Assembly (NCBI RefSeq): GCF_002272015.1
Contig: NZ_NPBY01000074.1
Span: 1-54,726 of the forward strand
Source: Paenibacillus campinasensis
GTDB taxonomy: Bacteria; Bacillota; Bacilli; Paenibacillales; Paenibacillaceae
DNA: 54,726 nt
Direction of reading: 5' to 3'
This document shows, in pieces, positions 46,006 through 54,504 of the stretch. Position 1 is the stretch's first letter; each line of letters starts with the position of its first letter. The position numbers and the translations under genes are program-made. The notes under the pieces are model-generated. The model did no database searches. It saw only the letters and a program-made list of their open reading frames with translations, and was not told where the DNA came from.

Positions 46006-47655
46006 ATGAGAAATAGAATAAAACAGTATCTTTTAGCAGGTTATCCGGCTTTATGGATTCAGGATTGGGAAGAAGAGAGGGTTTGCAAGGATCTTCAACG
46101 TATTGCCAAAGATGGTAAAGGAAATATCACACTTTCATATCTGGAATGGAGTTGCACGAAGGGCTTCTATGATCCGGCAGCTCAAAAAACACATAAAGAC
46201 GTAACAGATCCGATTGCTGCTCTGCAGTATGTGGCGTCCCCGAATTCACCAGATAAGACGCTTTATATCTTCAAAAACTTTCACTTCTACCTGGACAACC
46301 CCAACTCCAAACATATGATCATTCAACTTATAAAGGATTTGATTCCGGTTGCCAAAATAACGGAGCGGCACCTTATTTTCGTGAGCTCCCAGGTTAACTT
46401 ACCGCAAGAACTGTCGAAGGACATTACGTTTCTTCAGTTCGATCTTCCAGATGCCGATACTCTTGATTCGGTTCTCTACGATGTGATGTCGTCCGTTGCG
46501 ATTGGGAAGGCCAGGCTGGATCTCGGGAAGGCGACGGCTGAATCGCGCCGTAAGATGATCGAAGGGGCTGTTAAGGAACATTTAAACGTATCTGAAGAAG
46601 ATCGTTACCGCTTGGTACAAGCTGCCCTGGGCTTGACGTGCGCCGAAGCGGAGAATGCGTTCGCTCTAACGTGGGTGGAAAACAACTCTTTCACAAGCCC
46701 CGAAGCTGTTGCTTACGTACAGAAAATCAAAACCCAGTTCATCAACAATAGCGGCCTATTGGAATACATACCTCCGAAGTTCTCTCTGGATGATATTGGC
46801 GGATTGGATGAACTGAAGAAATGGCTGGTCATGTATCAAAAAGCGTTCACGAAAGAGGCCATAGATTTCGGCCTTGCGATCCCTAAAGGCGTGATCTGTA
46901 CGGGCCAGCCTGGAACAGGTAAGTCTACGGCGGCAAATGCAACAAGCGCCGCGTGGAGGATTCCGCTGCTGCGATTCGATATTGGCCAAATTTTCGGGAG
47001 TCTCTTGGGGGAGACGGAACAAAAACTCCGTACCGTTTTGCGTACAGCGGAGGCGCTTGCTCCGTGCATCCTTCAGATCGAAGAGATTGAAAAGTCCTTG
47101 GCCGGAATCTCCGGAGGGAATTCCAGCAACGATGGAGGCACCACATCGCGGATCGGCGCTACCTTGCTGACTTGGATGCAGGAAAAGTCGAAGCCTGTTT
47201 TCGTCTTCGCAACGGCGAACGATATATCCAATTTGGACTCGGCCCTCATTCGCAAAGGCCGGTTTGACGAGATCTTTTTCATCGATCTGCCCACCTTCGA
47301 GGAGAGAGAGGCTATTTTCAAAATCCACATTCGAAAAAGAGGGAGATCGCCTGAAAAATTCGATCTGAATAAACTGGCGACCCATAGCGAGGGCTATGGC
47401 GGCGCGGAGATTGAAAGTGCTGTAGAAGCTGGATTGTGGGCGGCATTCAACGATTCTAAGCGAGATCTGACAACGGACGATATTCTCCAGGCGCTGGCCG
47501 CAACGAAGCCTGTTTCCATCACAAAAAAGGAAACTATTTTGCAAATTCGCCAATGGGCTGAAGGCCGCGCTAGAAATGCAAGTTCCGTCTCTTCGCAAGT
47601 CAATCCCGAGACGTTGGATGATATTTATAGCAGACTTCGGAAAATAACAAATTAA
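46006..47655 (+). CDS. Ycf46-like AAA+ ATPase (549 aa)
   Basis: Residues 1-250 form an N-terminal domain of the type seen in Ycf46 proteins; the AAA+ module follows with Walker A GQPGTGKS (300-307), Walker B CILQIEEIEK, sensor-1 ATAN, and the arginine-finger region IRKGRFDEIFF. ATP-driven remodelling of a protein substrate is expected. In cyanobacteria Ycf46 is linked to Ycf35; here a Ycf35 (DUF1257) homologue is the next gene, followed by DUF2997 and a radical-SAM protein. Start ATG after GGAGGAGG. Confidence 0.85.
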   Translation: MRNRIKQYLLAGYPALWIQDWEEERVCKDLQRIAKDGKGNITLSYLEWSCTKGFYDPAAQKTHKDVTDPIAALQYVASPNSPDKTLYIFKNFHFYLDNPNSKHMIIQLIKDLIPVAKITERHLIFVSSQVNLPQELSKDITFLQFDLPDADTLDSVLYDVMSSVAIGKARLDLGKATAESRRKMIEGAVKEHLNVSEEDRYRLVQAALGLTCAEAENAFALTWVENNSFTSPEAVAYVQKIKTQFINNSGLLEYIPPKFSLDDIGGLDELKKWLVMYQKAFTKEAIDFGLAIPKGVICTGQPGTGKSTAANATSAAWRIPLLRFDIGQIFGSLLGETEQKLRTVLRTAEALAPCILQIEEIEKSLAGISGGNSSNDGGTTSRIGATLLTWMQEKSKPVFVFATANDISNLDSALIRKGRFDEIFFIDLPTFEEREAIFKIHIRKRGRSPEKFDLNKLATHSEGYGGAEIESAVEAGLWAAFNDSKRDLTTDDILQALAATKPVSITKKETILQIRQWAEGRARNASSVSSQVNPETLDDIYSRLRKITN

Positions 47656-47666
47656 GGAGGGCATCC

Positions 47667-48050
47667 ATGTCACATTGGGTAGAGAAGAAAACGAATTTCG
47701 TTGATATTGAAACGCTTGCTGAAGCTTGCAAACTGATCGGTTTGACCCTGACGGAAAATGAACGAGCGCGGGGCTGGAACGGCAACTCGATAAAGGCTGA
47801 ATATGTGATCAAGCTAAAGGGGAAGTACGACATTGCATTCATTCAAAAAGATGGACGCTGGGATATTAGCGCAGACTGGTATGACGGCTCCGTGGAGAAA
47901 GCAATTGGCAAAGACGGAAACAATCTGAAACAAGCGTATACCGCCGCAGCAGCTCTGAAGGTTGCGAGAGCCCATGGTCATCCAGTAGAGATGCAACGTA
48001 CGGACAACGGGGAAATTAAGCTTGTGCTAACAGTTGGAGCGAGGGGGTAG
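47667..48050 (+). CDS. DUF1257 (Ycf35) protein (127 aa)
   Basis: Begins SHWVEKKTNFVDIETLAEAC, typical of DUF1257/Ycf35, and continues with the beta-rich core (DIAFIQKDGRWDISADWYDG). Function unestablished; co-occurs with Ycf46-like AAA+ proteins. SD AAGGAGGG; starts 11 nt after the ATPase stop. Confidence 0.85.
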   Translation: MSHWVEKKTNFVDIETLAEACKLIGLTLTENERARGWNGNSIKAEYVIKLKGKYDIAFIQKDGRWDISADWYDGSVEKAIGKDGNNLKQAYTAAAALKVARAHGHPVEMQRTDNGEIKLVLTVGARG

Positions 48051-48055
48051 CCGGT

Positions 48056-48256
48056 ATGGAAAAAAAGATCGAGATCGTATGTAAGAAAGACGGGACGTTC
48101 ACCATTGAAGCATTCGGTTTCGAGGGGAATAGCTGCGAACAAGCGACGGCTCCATATGAGGAGGCGCTTGGCGGCGAAACGATCGAAAAACAGCGGAAGC
48201 CGGAATTCTTCAACGTTAATGCCGCGAATCAAACGACGAAGGTGAACGGTGGTTAA
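48056..48256 (+). CDS. DUF2997 protein (66 aa)
   Basis: Small beta-rich protein with DGTFTIEAFGFEGNSCEQAT and a terminal KPEFF motif, the DUF2997 signature. This family is found with Ycf35 and may be its partner. Starts 5 nt after the DUF1257 stop, SD GGGGGTAG. Confidence 0.8.
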   Translation: MEKKIEIVCKKDGTFTIEAFGFEGNSCEQATAPYEEALGGETIEKQRKPEFFNVNAANQTTKVNGG

Positions 48257-48257
48257 T

Positions 48258-48818
48258 ATGAGAATCCATTCCTTTACCCCAAGCACATTCGTAAACGGCC
48301 CCGGGAACAGGGCGATGATCCATACCCAAGGATGCACGTTGGCTTGTCCCGGTTGCTTCAATAATTCCACGCATTCCAAGGATGGAGGGAAAGAGGTGTC
48401 CGTCCCGGATCTAATTCAGCGAATTCCGGCCGATGTTGATGGGGTTACGATCAGCGGCGGCGAACCCTTTCTTCAGCCGGAGGACTTATTGGAATTGGTC
48501 ACGGAATTGCGTGAAAGGGTTGATTCCATCGTCGTATTCAGCGGGTTTTACCTTCGTGAGATTCAAAAAATGCCCCTCGGCCAGAAGATTTTGGGACAAA
48601 TTGACGTGCTGATCGATGGGCGCTTTGAGATCGAGAACATAGCTCAAAACGGCGTGAGGGGATCGGAGAATCAAACGATACATCTTCTGACAGAACGACA
48701 TTGCCGGGAAGAATTCGAAGAAAGGAATGTCGAGATCATCATTGACAATGAAGGGAAACTTATCATGACGGGATTCCCTCCTGAAGAGATTCGACAAGGG
48801 ATAGGAAGCCTTACCTAG
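48258..48818 (+). CDS. Radical SAM 4Fe-4S protein (NrdG-like, 186 aa)
   Basis: CTLACPGC (CxxxCxxC) binds the 4Fe-4S cluster and SAM; TISGGEPFLQ is the GGE motif. Size and layout match NrdG/QueE-like single-cluster activating enzymes. In this context it may modify or activate a cassette member; a glycyl-radical substrate is not present. The ATG at 48258 is used; a GTG at 48249 overlaps the previous gene. Confidence 0.85.
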   Translation: MRIHSFTPSTFVNGPGNRAMIHTQGCTLACPGCFNNSTHSKDGGKEVSVPDLIQRIPADVDGVTISGGEPFLQPEDLLELVTELRERVDSIVVFSGFYLREIQKMPLGQKILGQIDVLIDGRFEIENIAQNGVRGSENQTIHLLTERHCREEFEERNVEIIIDNEGKLIMTGFPPEEIRQGIGSLT

Positions 48819-48832
48819 AAAGGTAGCGAACG

Positions 48833-49390
48833 ATGGATAGACGAGCGCAGTTACAAAGAAAAATTGTTTGGCAGGTCGTAATTTTAATTCTTCTTGTTTT
48901 CGCACCAAACGTTATTCGTTTGATGGCTTCCTCGTTGGATAGTGGATCATCTGATAAAGCCAATCTTGAGGAAGTCCTTTTGACTGTTCAATCGTTTGGG
49001 CTAGTGATATTTACAGTTTTGATTGTTGTAAGTTTCTATAGAATGTTTCAAATCGTATTAACCGGAGGAGGAGATCAGGCAGCGCGGGCTGCGGCTTATG
49101 AATCTTATACCCAACGACTGGCTGAAGAAGCCCAACCGGACTTAGCTGATTCACTAGAAAGCATGTTGGCTTCGAATGAAGGAACATCCGAAAGTTCTAC
49201 CTCTCGTACTGTTAGAGAACAGGGTCCTAGTTCATATCAGGAGGAAGATAAGTCGGTGCAGGCAGTTCCCGATGATGCTGTTATGCGAGTGATCAGGGAG
49301 GGAGAATACGAGTCGAATAGCAGCGAGGATGTAGTAAAAGAAGATCCGGATATCAAGCGGATAATACGTAGTTCGGTGGTTGAAACATGA
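48833..49390 (+). CDS. Two-helix membrane protein, paralogue 1 (185 aa)
   Basis: Two transmembrane segments (about residues 10-30 and 46-70) and an acidic, Ser-rich C-terminal region (LADSLESMLASNEGTSESST) ending EDPDIKRIIRSS. Two further copies follow at 49500 and 50183. Starts just after the radical SAM gene, SD AAAGGTAGCG. Ends overlapping a truncated STAS-gene remnant (ATGA). Confidence 0.75.
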   Translation: MDRRAQLQRKIVWQVVILILLVFAPNVIRLMASSLDSGSSDKANLEEVLLTVQSFGLVIFTVLIVVSFYRMFQIVLTGGGDQAARAAAYESYTQRLAEEAQPDLADSLESMLASNEGTSESSTSRTVREQGPSSYQEEDKSVQAVPDDAVMRVIREGEYESNSSEDVVKEDPDIKRIIRSSVVET

Positions 49391-49461
49391 ATTCATCGAA
49401 GAGAGCAGCGGATAAACGGCGTACAATCGTTTTTTCTAATCATGACGGGATTCCCTCCTGA
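49387..49461 (+). pseudogene. Truncated STAS-gene remnant 1
   Basis: The first 17 codons match the start of the intact STAS gene at 50725 (SSKRAADKRRTIVFS). The sequence then switches, at about 49438, to a copy of the end of the radical SAM gene (ATCATGACGGGATTCCCTCC) read out of frame, and stops. This marks the junction of a tandem duplication. Confidence 0.75.
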
Positions 49462-49499
49462 CAAGGAATAGGGAACCTTGCCTAGAAAGGTAGCGAACG

Positions 49500-50066
49500 A
49501 TGGATAGACTAGCGCAGTTACGAAGAGAACTTATTCTGCAAGTAATAAAATTATTGCTCATAATTTTCGCACCAAGCGTTATCAATTTGATAGCTTCCTC
49601 GGGGGATAGTGGATCATCTGATAAAGCCAATCTTGCTAAAATGCTGGCGGAAGTCCTTTTGATTGTTCAACCGTTTGGGATAGTGATATTTACAGTTATG
49701 ATTGTTGTGAGTTTCTGTAGAATGCTTCAAATCGTATTTTCCGGAGGAGGGGATCAGGCAGCGCGGGCTGCGGCTTATGAATCTTATACCCAACGACAGA
49801 CTGAAGTTGTCCAACCGGACTTAGCTGATTCACTAGAAAGCATGTTGGCTTCGAATGAAGGAACATCCGAAAGTTCTACCTCGCGTACTGTTGGAGAACA
49901 AGGTTCTAGTGCATATCAGAAGGGAGAGTCGGTGCATGCAGTTCCCGTTGATGCCGTTATGAGAGTGATCAGGGAGGCAGATCACGAGTCTAATAGCAAC
50001 GAGCATGTAGTAAAAGAAGATCCGGATATCAAGCGGATAATACGTAGTTCGGTGGATGAAACATAA
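49500..50066 (+). CDS. Two-helix membrane protein, paralogue 2 (188 aa)
   Basis: Very similar to paralogue 1 over its whole length (for example GGGDQAARAAAYESYTQR and the ADSLESMLASNEGTSESST tail), with a few residues inserted near the first transmembrane helix. Preceded by a copied radical-SAM 3' end that supplies the same SD (AAAGGTAGCG). Followed by a second, more decayed STAS remnant. Confidence 0.75.
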   Translation: MDRLAQLRRELILQVIKLLLIIFAPSVINLIASSGDSGSSDKANLAKMLAEVLLIVQPFGIVIFTVMIVVSFCRMLQIVFSGGGDQAARAAAYESYTQRQTEVVQPDLADSLESMLASNEGTSESSTSRTVGEQGSSAYQKGESVHAVPVDAVMRVIREADHESNSNEHVVKEDPDIKRIIRSSVDET

Positions 50067-50155
50067 ATTCATCAAATAGAACGGCATGAGGCCATGCTAC
50101 AGTTCAAATAAACGTTTCTGTCTGCTCTGAGGGATGCCGCTCTACCATGAAAAAA
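50063..50155 (+). pseudogene. Decayed STAS-gene remnant 2
   Basis: Starts with a mutated version of the STAS start (ATAAATTCATCAAATAG) and later carries GCTCTGAGGGATGCCGCTC, which aligns with the middle of the STAS gene at 51034. The intervening 250 nt are deleted. No open frame. Confidence 0.6.
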
Positions 50156-50182
50156 AGTCTTTTGCATAGAAGGTGACGAACG

Positions 50183-50728
50183 ATGGACCGTCTTATTTAT
50201 GAAAGAACCAAAATAATCACACTCATATTTTTATTAATTTTAGTACCAATTGCTCTCAAAGTGCTGATCCCTTTATTGTTTAGCGATTTCTTAAACAATA
50301 CATCAAAAATAAGTCAAGCAATTAAGATCATAATAGAACCAGGGCTCACGATTGTTTTTGTGGTGGGAGCAGTCATCATTGCTTGTCAGCTAACTTTAAA
50401 TGAAATCAAGCGCATGACTTCAAATCTAGAAATAAGTTCGTTCCCAGATCAGCAGAGGGGCACAGCATCTCAACCTGAACAACCCGATCTAGCGGATACC
50501 TTAGAGACATGGCATTCCCAAGAAGAATCTTCCGGAAGTTCTGGATCGGTTGAAGAACATCCTTCTAGTTCATACCAGGAGGAAGATAAGTCCGTGCAGG
50601 CAATTCTCGATGATTCCGTTACGCGAGTGATCAGGGAGGGAGAATACGAGTCGAATAGCAGCGAGCATGTAGTAAAACAGGATCCGAATATCACGCGGAT
50701 AATTCATAGTTCGGTGGATGAAACATGA
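50183..50728 (+). CDS. Two-helix membrane protein, paralogue 3 (181 aa)
   Basis: Same topology as paralogues 1 and 2 but with a diverged N-terminal half. The acidic tail (EEDKSVQAILDDSVTRVIRE ... NITRIIHSS) remains close. Its stop overlaps the start of the intact STAS gene (ATGA), preserving the ancestral coupling. Confidence 0.75.
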   Translation: MDRLIYERTKIITLIFLLILVPIALKVLIPLLFSDFLNNTSKISQAIKIIIEPGLTIVFVVGAVIIACQLTLNEIKRMTSNLEISSFPDQQRGTASQPEQPDLADTLETWHSQEESSGSSGSVEEHPSSSYQEEDKSVQAILDDSVTRVIREGEYESNSSEHVVKQDPNITRIIHSSVDET

Positions 50729-51351
50729 ATACATCGAAGAGAGCAGCGGATAAACGGCGTACAATCGTTTTTTCTAGGATGAGCATAGTGGACATGCTTG
50801 ATCGATCGGAAATGAAATCGTTAAGGGATCATGTCATCGCGGGAATTGAGGCTTCGGAGCCGGGAACGATCCTTTGTTTGGACCTTTTCGATATTAATTG
50901 GATCAACAGTTCGGCGGTAGACGAAGTTATCGGAAAAGCACTTGCTCATTTAAGAAAGTCCAAGCTGGAAGTGTTTTTGTATTTGCAGATCGAAAATAAC
51001 TCCTTTGAGCATTTCTTTAACATCGAGCGTGCTCTGAGGGATGCGGATCTACCATTGATGGTCAATGTAAATAATAGGTCTTTTGCTTTGATAGGACCTT
51101 TGCAATCTTATCTGAAAGATTTTCTATTTTATGTGTACTCCCGCGGTCAGACAGGCGTTACTTCCGCAATTGCATCTATTGATCTAGCAATTAACAAGCA
51201 CAAATGCAGCACTTATTTAGGCAAGCTGTTTGACTTGCGTCTCATTATACGAGTCAAACAAACCACGCAAGTAGGATATGAATACATCTACTATCCCTTG
51301 TTCGGAACTGATCTGATGCCGCCGGCTGCCGGTGAGGTGTGTAAGAACTAG
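50725..51351 (+). CDS. STAS-like plus winged-helix protein (208 aa)
   Basis: Residues about 15-115 have a STAS-like pattern (LCLDLFDINWINSSAVDEVI) and residues 130-200 read as a winged helix (SAIASIDLAINKHKCSTYLG). A protein that senses a partner and binds DNA is plausible. Translationally coupled to membrane paralogue 3. Followed by a terminator. Truncated copies of its start follow membrane paralogues 1 and 2. Confidence 0.7.
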   Translation: MNTSKRAADKRRTIVFSRMSIVDMLDRSEMKSLRDHVIAGIEASEPGTILCLDLFDINWINSSAVDEVIGKALAHLRKSKLEVFLYLQIENNSFEHFFNIERALRDADLPLMVNVNNRSFALIGPLQSYLKDFLFYVYSRGQTGVTSAIASIDLAINKHKCSTYLGKLFDLRLIIRVKQTTQVGYEYIYYPLFGTDLMPPAAGEVCKN

Positions 51352-51432
51352 CGAACACATGTTCGCAAAATCCGTATTTTGTACATATGTCTGTAATAGT
51401 TGTGCAGCTCTTTTCCCCATATATCTCAATAA

Positions 51433-51459
51433 AAAAAGACCTCATTGAGAGGTCTTTTT
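51433..51459 (+). terminator. Rho-independent terminator
   Basis: AAAAAGACCTC, loop ATTGA, GAGGTCTTTTT. Ends the AAA+ cassette. The 190 nt beyond hold no gene. Confidence 0.9.
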
Positions 51460-51647
51460 GTCTGGATCATAGCAGGGCGGCGTATCCTGATCTCTGGTAA
51501 CTTACCTAAGCTGGTAAGCGCGTGGGGAACCTTTCCCACCTCAATGATCCATGTTATACATTATGAATGTTTCGTAACTTATTATACGTGGTATCTGTTA
51601 CATATTACGTATCATATAATACAATACAACCCGTTCACAGTCAAGCA

Positions 51648-52094
51648 TCAGGAGGCTTCGGAAGCCCTCATTGTAGATTTATATGGTACTAAACGTCCAC
51701 TTCCAAGACGTTTGCTTACTTTGACTTCACCATTATCGAGTTCGTAAAAAGACGATAGAAACAAGTATCCGGTAGGATCAAGTTTTATCGCGAGGAGCAA
51801 ATGAGGATTTATAACCTTAATTAGTTCTATGCTATCGGGGACTTTTGGATTTTGACCAATATAATCTGGATTACTAATCATGTTAGGAATAAGGTGACCG
51901 TGCTTTTCAAGAATCCCAGGGTGCTTTTTTAGGATGTGTTTGATGGCACCAGGGTACATTTTAACCTCTGACTCCGGAAACCGAATCCCCGTTAATTTAT
52001 CTATAGCCTCAATATCTAATTTCCCTACTGTCTGGATCTCTTTTGAATGAAGATTTAGGGAATATGTTACTTCATCTCCTTTTAAATTGCTCAT
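51648..52094 (-). CDS. PBECR-type RNase-like protein (148 aa)
   Basis: KMYPGAIKHILKKHPGILEK with SNPDYIG, IELIKVI and a C-terminal LFLSSFYELD match the barnase/EndoU/colicin E5/RelE (BECR) fold families found as stand-alone phage proteins (PBECR). Such proteins are ribonucleases or toxin-like domains. ATG after AAGGGGGC. Solitary, leftward, flanked by gene-free DNA. Confidence 0.65.
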   Translation of the reverse strand: MSNLKGDEVTYSLNLHSKEIQTVGKLDIEAIDKLTGIRFPESEVKMYPGAIKHILKKHPGILEKHGHLIPNMISNPDYIGQNPKVPDSIELIKVINPHLLLAIKLDPTGYLFLSSFYELDNGEVKVSKRLGSGRLVPYKSTMRASEAS

Positions 52095-53585
52095 ATTTAG
52101 GCCCCCTTATAAGTTCGTTAGAAGACTAATTCTTTCGGAAATATATCAAATAATGTTGGCTATCATTAACCCATCATTTTAGCATCAATAGTAAATTGTG
52201 CCACTCATAAATTGATAACAGTTAATAATAGATATCTGAGGTGGTTAGGATCTTTGCTAAACATAATTTATTATAAACGAGGAAATAGAACGAAAGTAAC
52301 ATACAAAAATGCCGCAAAAATCGCGGCATTTTTGTATTCTTTATGTATATGTTTAAGCTATTAATGTCCTCTTAATAATTATACCCCATTTTCCTTGAGT
52401 GGTAACCTTCTAAGTAGAAATTTATATCAGTTACCCAACTCACTAAAGCACAGGAAACTTCTATTCCTCTCTCCGGCCCTGCAAACACTAGTGAGAAAGA
52501 CAGAAGGAACATAAATATACGTTCCTTCTCCTTCTCAAGCAGTTTTATACCAAGAACGGTCTGATACATTAAAAGTATACTCCAATAAGCACAAAAAGAT
52601 TCACATAACATGGATAATTAATCTCATTCATAGAATATGGGTATTAATACCTAGTTACATTTTCCCAAATTTCGACTTTATTTTGCTAGAAGGGTATGGT
52701 ATTATATTCAACAAGGAAATATTTAAAACTCTGTCATCAATTAACTGAATATAAAAAAGCCATCAAGTTCAGGCGGTTTTAAGAAGCTGGGAACTTCTTA
52801 AACTGCTCATCCGATAAGAGACATCGGGAACAGGCCAAACTCAATGACTTTCTTAACGTATTTACGTTAATTATACCAAAATTCTTTGGGGTTATCAAGG
52901 TTAAAGAGGTATATTTGAAAGCACATTGTGCAGGTTTTTTGTTACATAATCTGGTCTGACAGCCCTGCGTCTCTTCCCTATTTCGGATGAAGATGCAGGG
53001 CTTTTATATTTCCCATTTAATACCTGATGACAGTAAAAAACCTAGCTTACCAGGCTAGGTTAACAAAAATCGCTTTGAGAGAATTTACTAAACGGTTGAG
53101 TTGGATCTACCAAATCCATTCAACCTGGTTGATCTAAGTTACCAGCTTAGATCACCACAAGAGATGTAACGGCAGGTGAGCTGCTACCAACAGTTCCTGC
53201 AAAAAACAAGAGGCCAAAAACTACCAAGAACCCAAGAACCCAAGAACCCAAAAACCCAAAAGCACATGAAGCATTTTTTGAAAAAATGTACTTTCATGGG
53301 CCTGCTTTCTTGTTGTCTAAAATCTGTCTATGCAAAGATTATAACAAGCATTTGATAGATTTTCAACAAGAATAATTCGTACTATAGACCTTATTTCGAC
53401 AAATTACTACATACTTTTCGCCTATAAATAAGCGAAAACAAGGATCAGATTATTTGCGGTATTCGTAGAGAAAATGCTTCAAGCAACTCTATTGAATCAT
53501 AGATAAAACTCAAAACAACTTTATATAGCGGCGTTTGGTACATTTTAACAAAAAAATGATCACCAAAGGCTTAGTTTCCTATTGT
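52095..53585. other. Gene-free AT-rich region
   Basis: No convincing gene in 1.5 kb. Contains terminator-type hairpins AAAAATGCCGC/GCGGCATTTTT (52305-52333), AGCCCTGC/GCAGGGCTTTT (about 52970-53006) and AACCTAGC/GCTAGGTT (about 53041-53061). A GGTTTTAAGAAG/CTTCTTAAACTG hairpin lies at about 52778-52804. Probably non-coding transcripts or replication/partition functions. Confidence 0.4.
53226..53262 (+). repeat. 8-bp tandem repeats
   Basis: Three exact CCAAGAAC units followed by two degenerate ones (CCAAAAAC, CCAAAAGC). Possible iteron-like sites or polymerase slippage. Directly followed by an inverted repeat CATGAA...TTCATG with a T-rich stem (53264-53299). Confidence 0.7.
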
Positions 53586-53591
53586 CTTTTT

Positions 53592-54110
53592 TAGGATAAC
53601 GTAAGCCGGGTCAGATCCTGCCATCTGCGTGGTTATGCAACAAATGTGACAGGAGCACACGTAAAAAACTGTCCATCGTACAGGAGGGCGCCTTACCCCA
53701 AGTGTACGGTTATTTCCGGGTTGCCACGTCGAGCCGTGGCCACTAGCCCCTAACCAGGGCCAAGTGAAGCCGGCTTAGCTTCCGTTTACCTACTGTCGGG
53801 AGACACTAGCAAGATCGGAAGCATATGTAAGGCAATAACGAAGTGTACTCCGATGCCGTGTGACTCCATGGTGGGGTACGACCGTTCCGAACAGTACGTA
53901 GTAAATTACCGATGGAACCTTGCTGGAAACCGTTCAAGGGAGGTAAGACTACGGTTTGAGAAGCAGCTGTAAAAGCTATGGTGGCGGATCGCCACATAGG
54001 AACCGTAAGCGATCCAGAGCTAAGACTCTATAAAGCAGTTGGCGCTATTCAGCGCGTGGGTAGAAACAATTCCGGCAACCAGTCGCCGATTCATTAGTGC
54101 TGGTCCCTTA
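53592..54110 (+). ncRNA. Large structured RNA, possibly HEARO/IscB omega RNA-like
   Basis: About 520 nt of GC-richer sequence without a convincing frame inside AT-rich surroundings. It contains CTTACCCC..GTGTACGG, then CCACGTCGAGCCGTGG (53724-53739), AAGCCGGCTTAGCTTCC and many short complementary segments. From memory these features resemble the HEARO class (IscB omega RNA), but no IscB or IsrB gene lies in the window. Alternatives are a different large RNA class or a group II intron fragment; I see no group II domain V. Confidence 0.4.
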
Positions 54111-54123
54111 TTTCTTTCTACCG

Positions 54124-54189
54124 CACCTTATCCCGAGAGGCGGCCATCGATGCTGCTTATTTTTTTGCACCCTTTCTCGGGATAAGGTG
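54124..54189. repeat. 15-bp inverted repeat
   Basis: CACCTTATCCCGAGA (54124-54138) and TCTCGGGATAAGGTG (54175-54189) are perfect reverse complements 36 nt apart. Possible replication or partition site. Confidence 0.8.
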
Positions 54190-54334
54190 AATTGTGTCCA
54201 CTTCCCCCAAAACCATTCAAAAAAGAAAATGTTCTCCTTAATGAACCTGCAATTCACCTTAACGAAGGGGTGGGTGTGGGGAGAAATGTTTTATTATTTG
54301 AAACGCATAGCGTTTCTACCTTTTATAACGGAGC

Positions 54335-54370
54335 TGTGGATAATCTTTATCTATATATCTTTTATCCACA
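54335..54370. other. Pair of inverted DnaA boxes (candidate origin)
   Basis: TGTGGATAA (54335-54343) and TTATCCACA (54362-54370) are two perfect DnaA boxes in opposite orientation, separated by 18 AT-rich bases. With the nearby inverted repeat (54124-54189) and gene-free AT-rich DNA this may be part of a replication origin. Confidence 0.45.
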
Positions 54371-54504
54371 ACCGCGACATTTTATACGTGTTTAGAGCAA
54401 AACAACTAATCTCTATTTGAGATGATTAGTTTGAGTAAGGCAGTTAAGGATTGGGTTGTCTAATGTTCGGAAAGTTGTGGTGGATGAGGCCTCGGCGTCA
54501 GTAA

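Noticed and set aside
46756..47673. Long minus-strand open frame opposite the AAA+ gene
   Set aside because: It shadows the well-supported AAA+ coding sequence; no SD and Arg/Ser/Cys-rich translation.
52372..52611. 79-codon minus-strand frame
   Set aside because: No SD, unusual composition, AT-rich non-coding surroundings.
53806..53997. 63-codon minus-strand frame within the large structured RNA
   Set aside because: No SD; lies in GC-rich structured sequence.
53592..54110. Group II intron
   Set aside because: No GUGYG start, no recognisable domain V/VI and no reverse transcriptase gene nearby.
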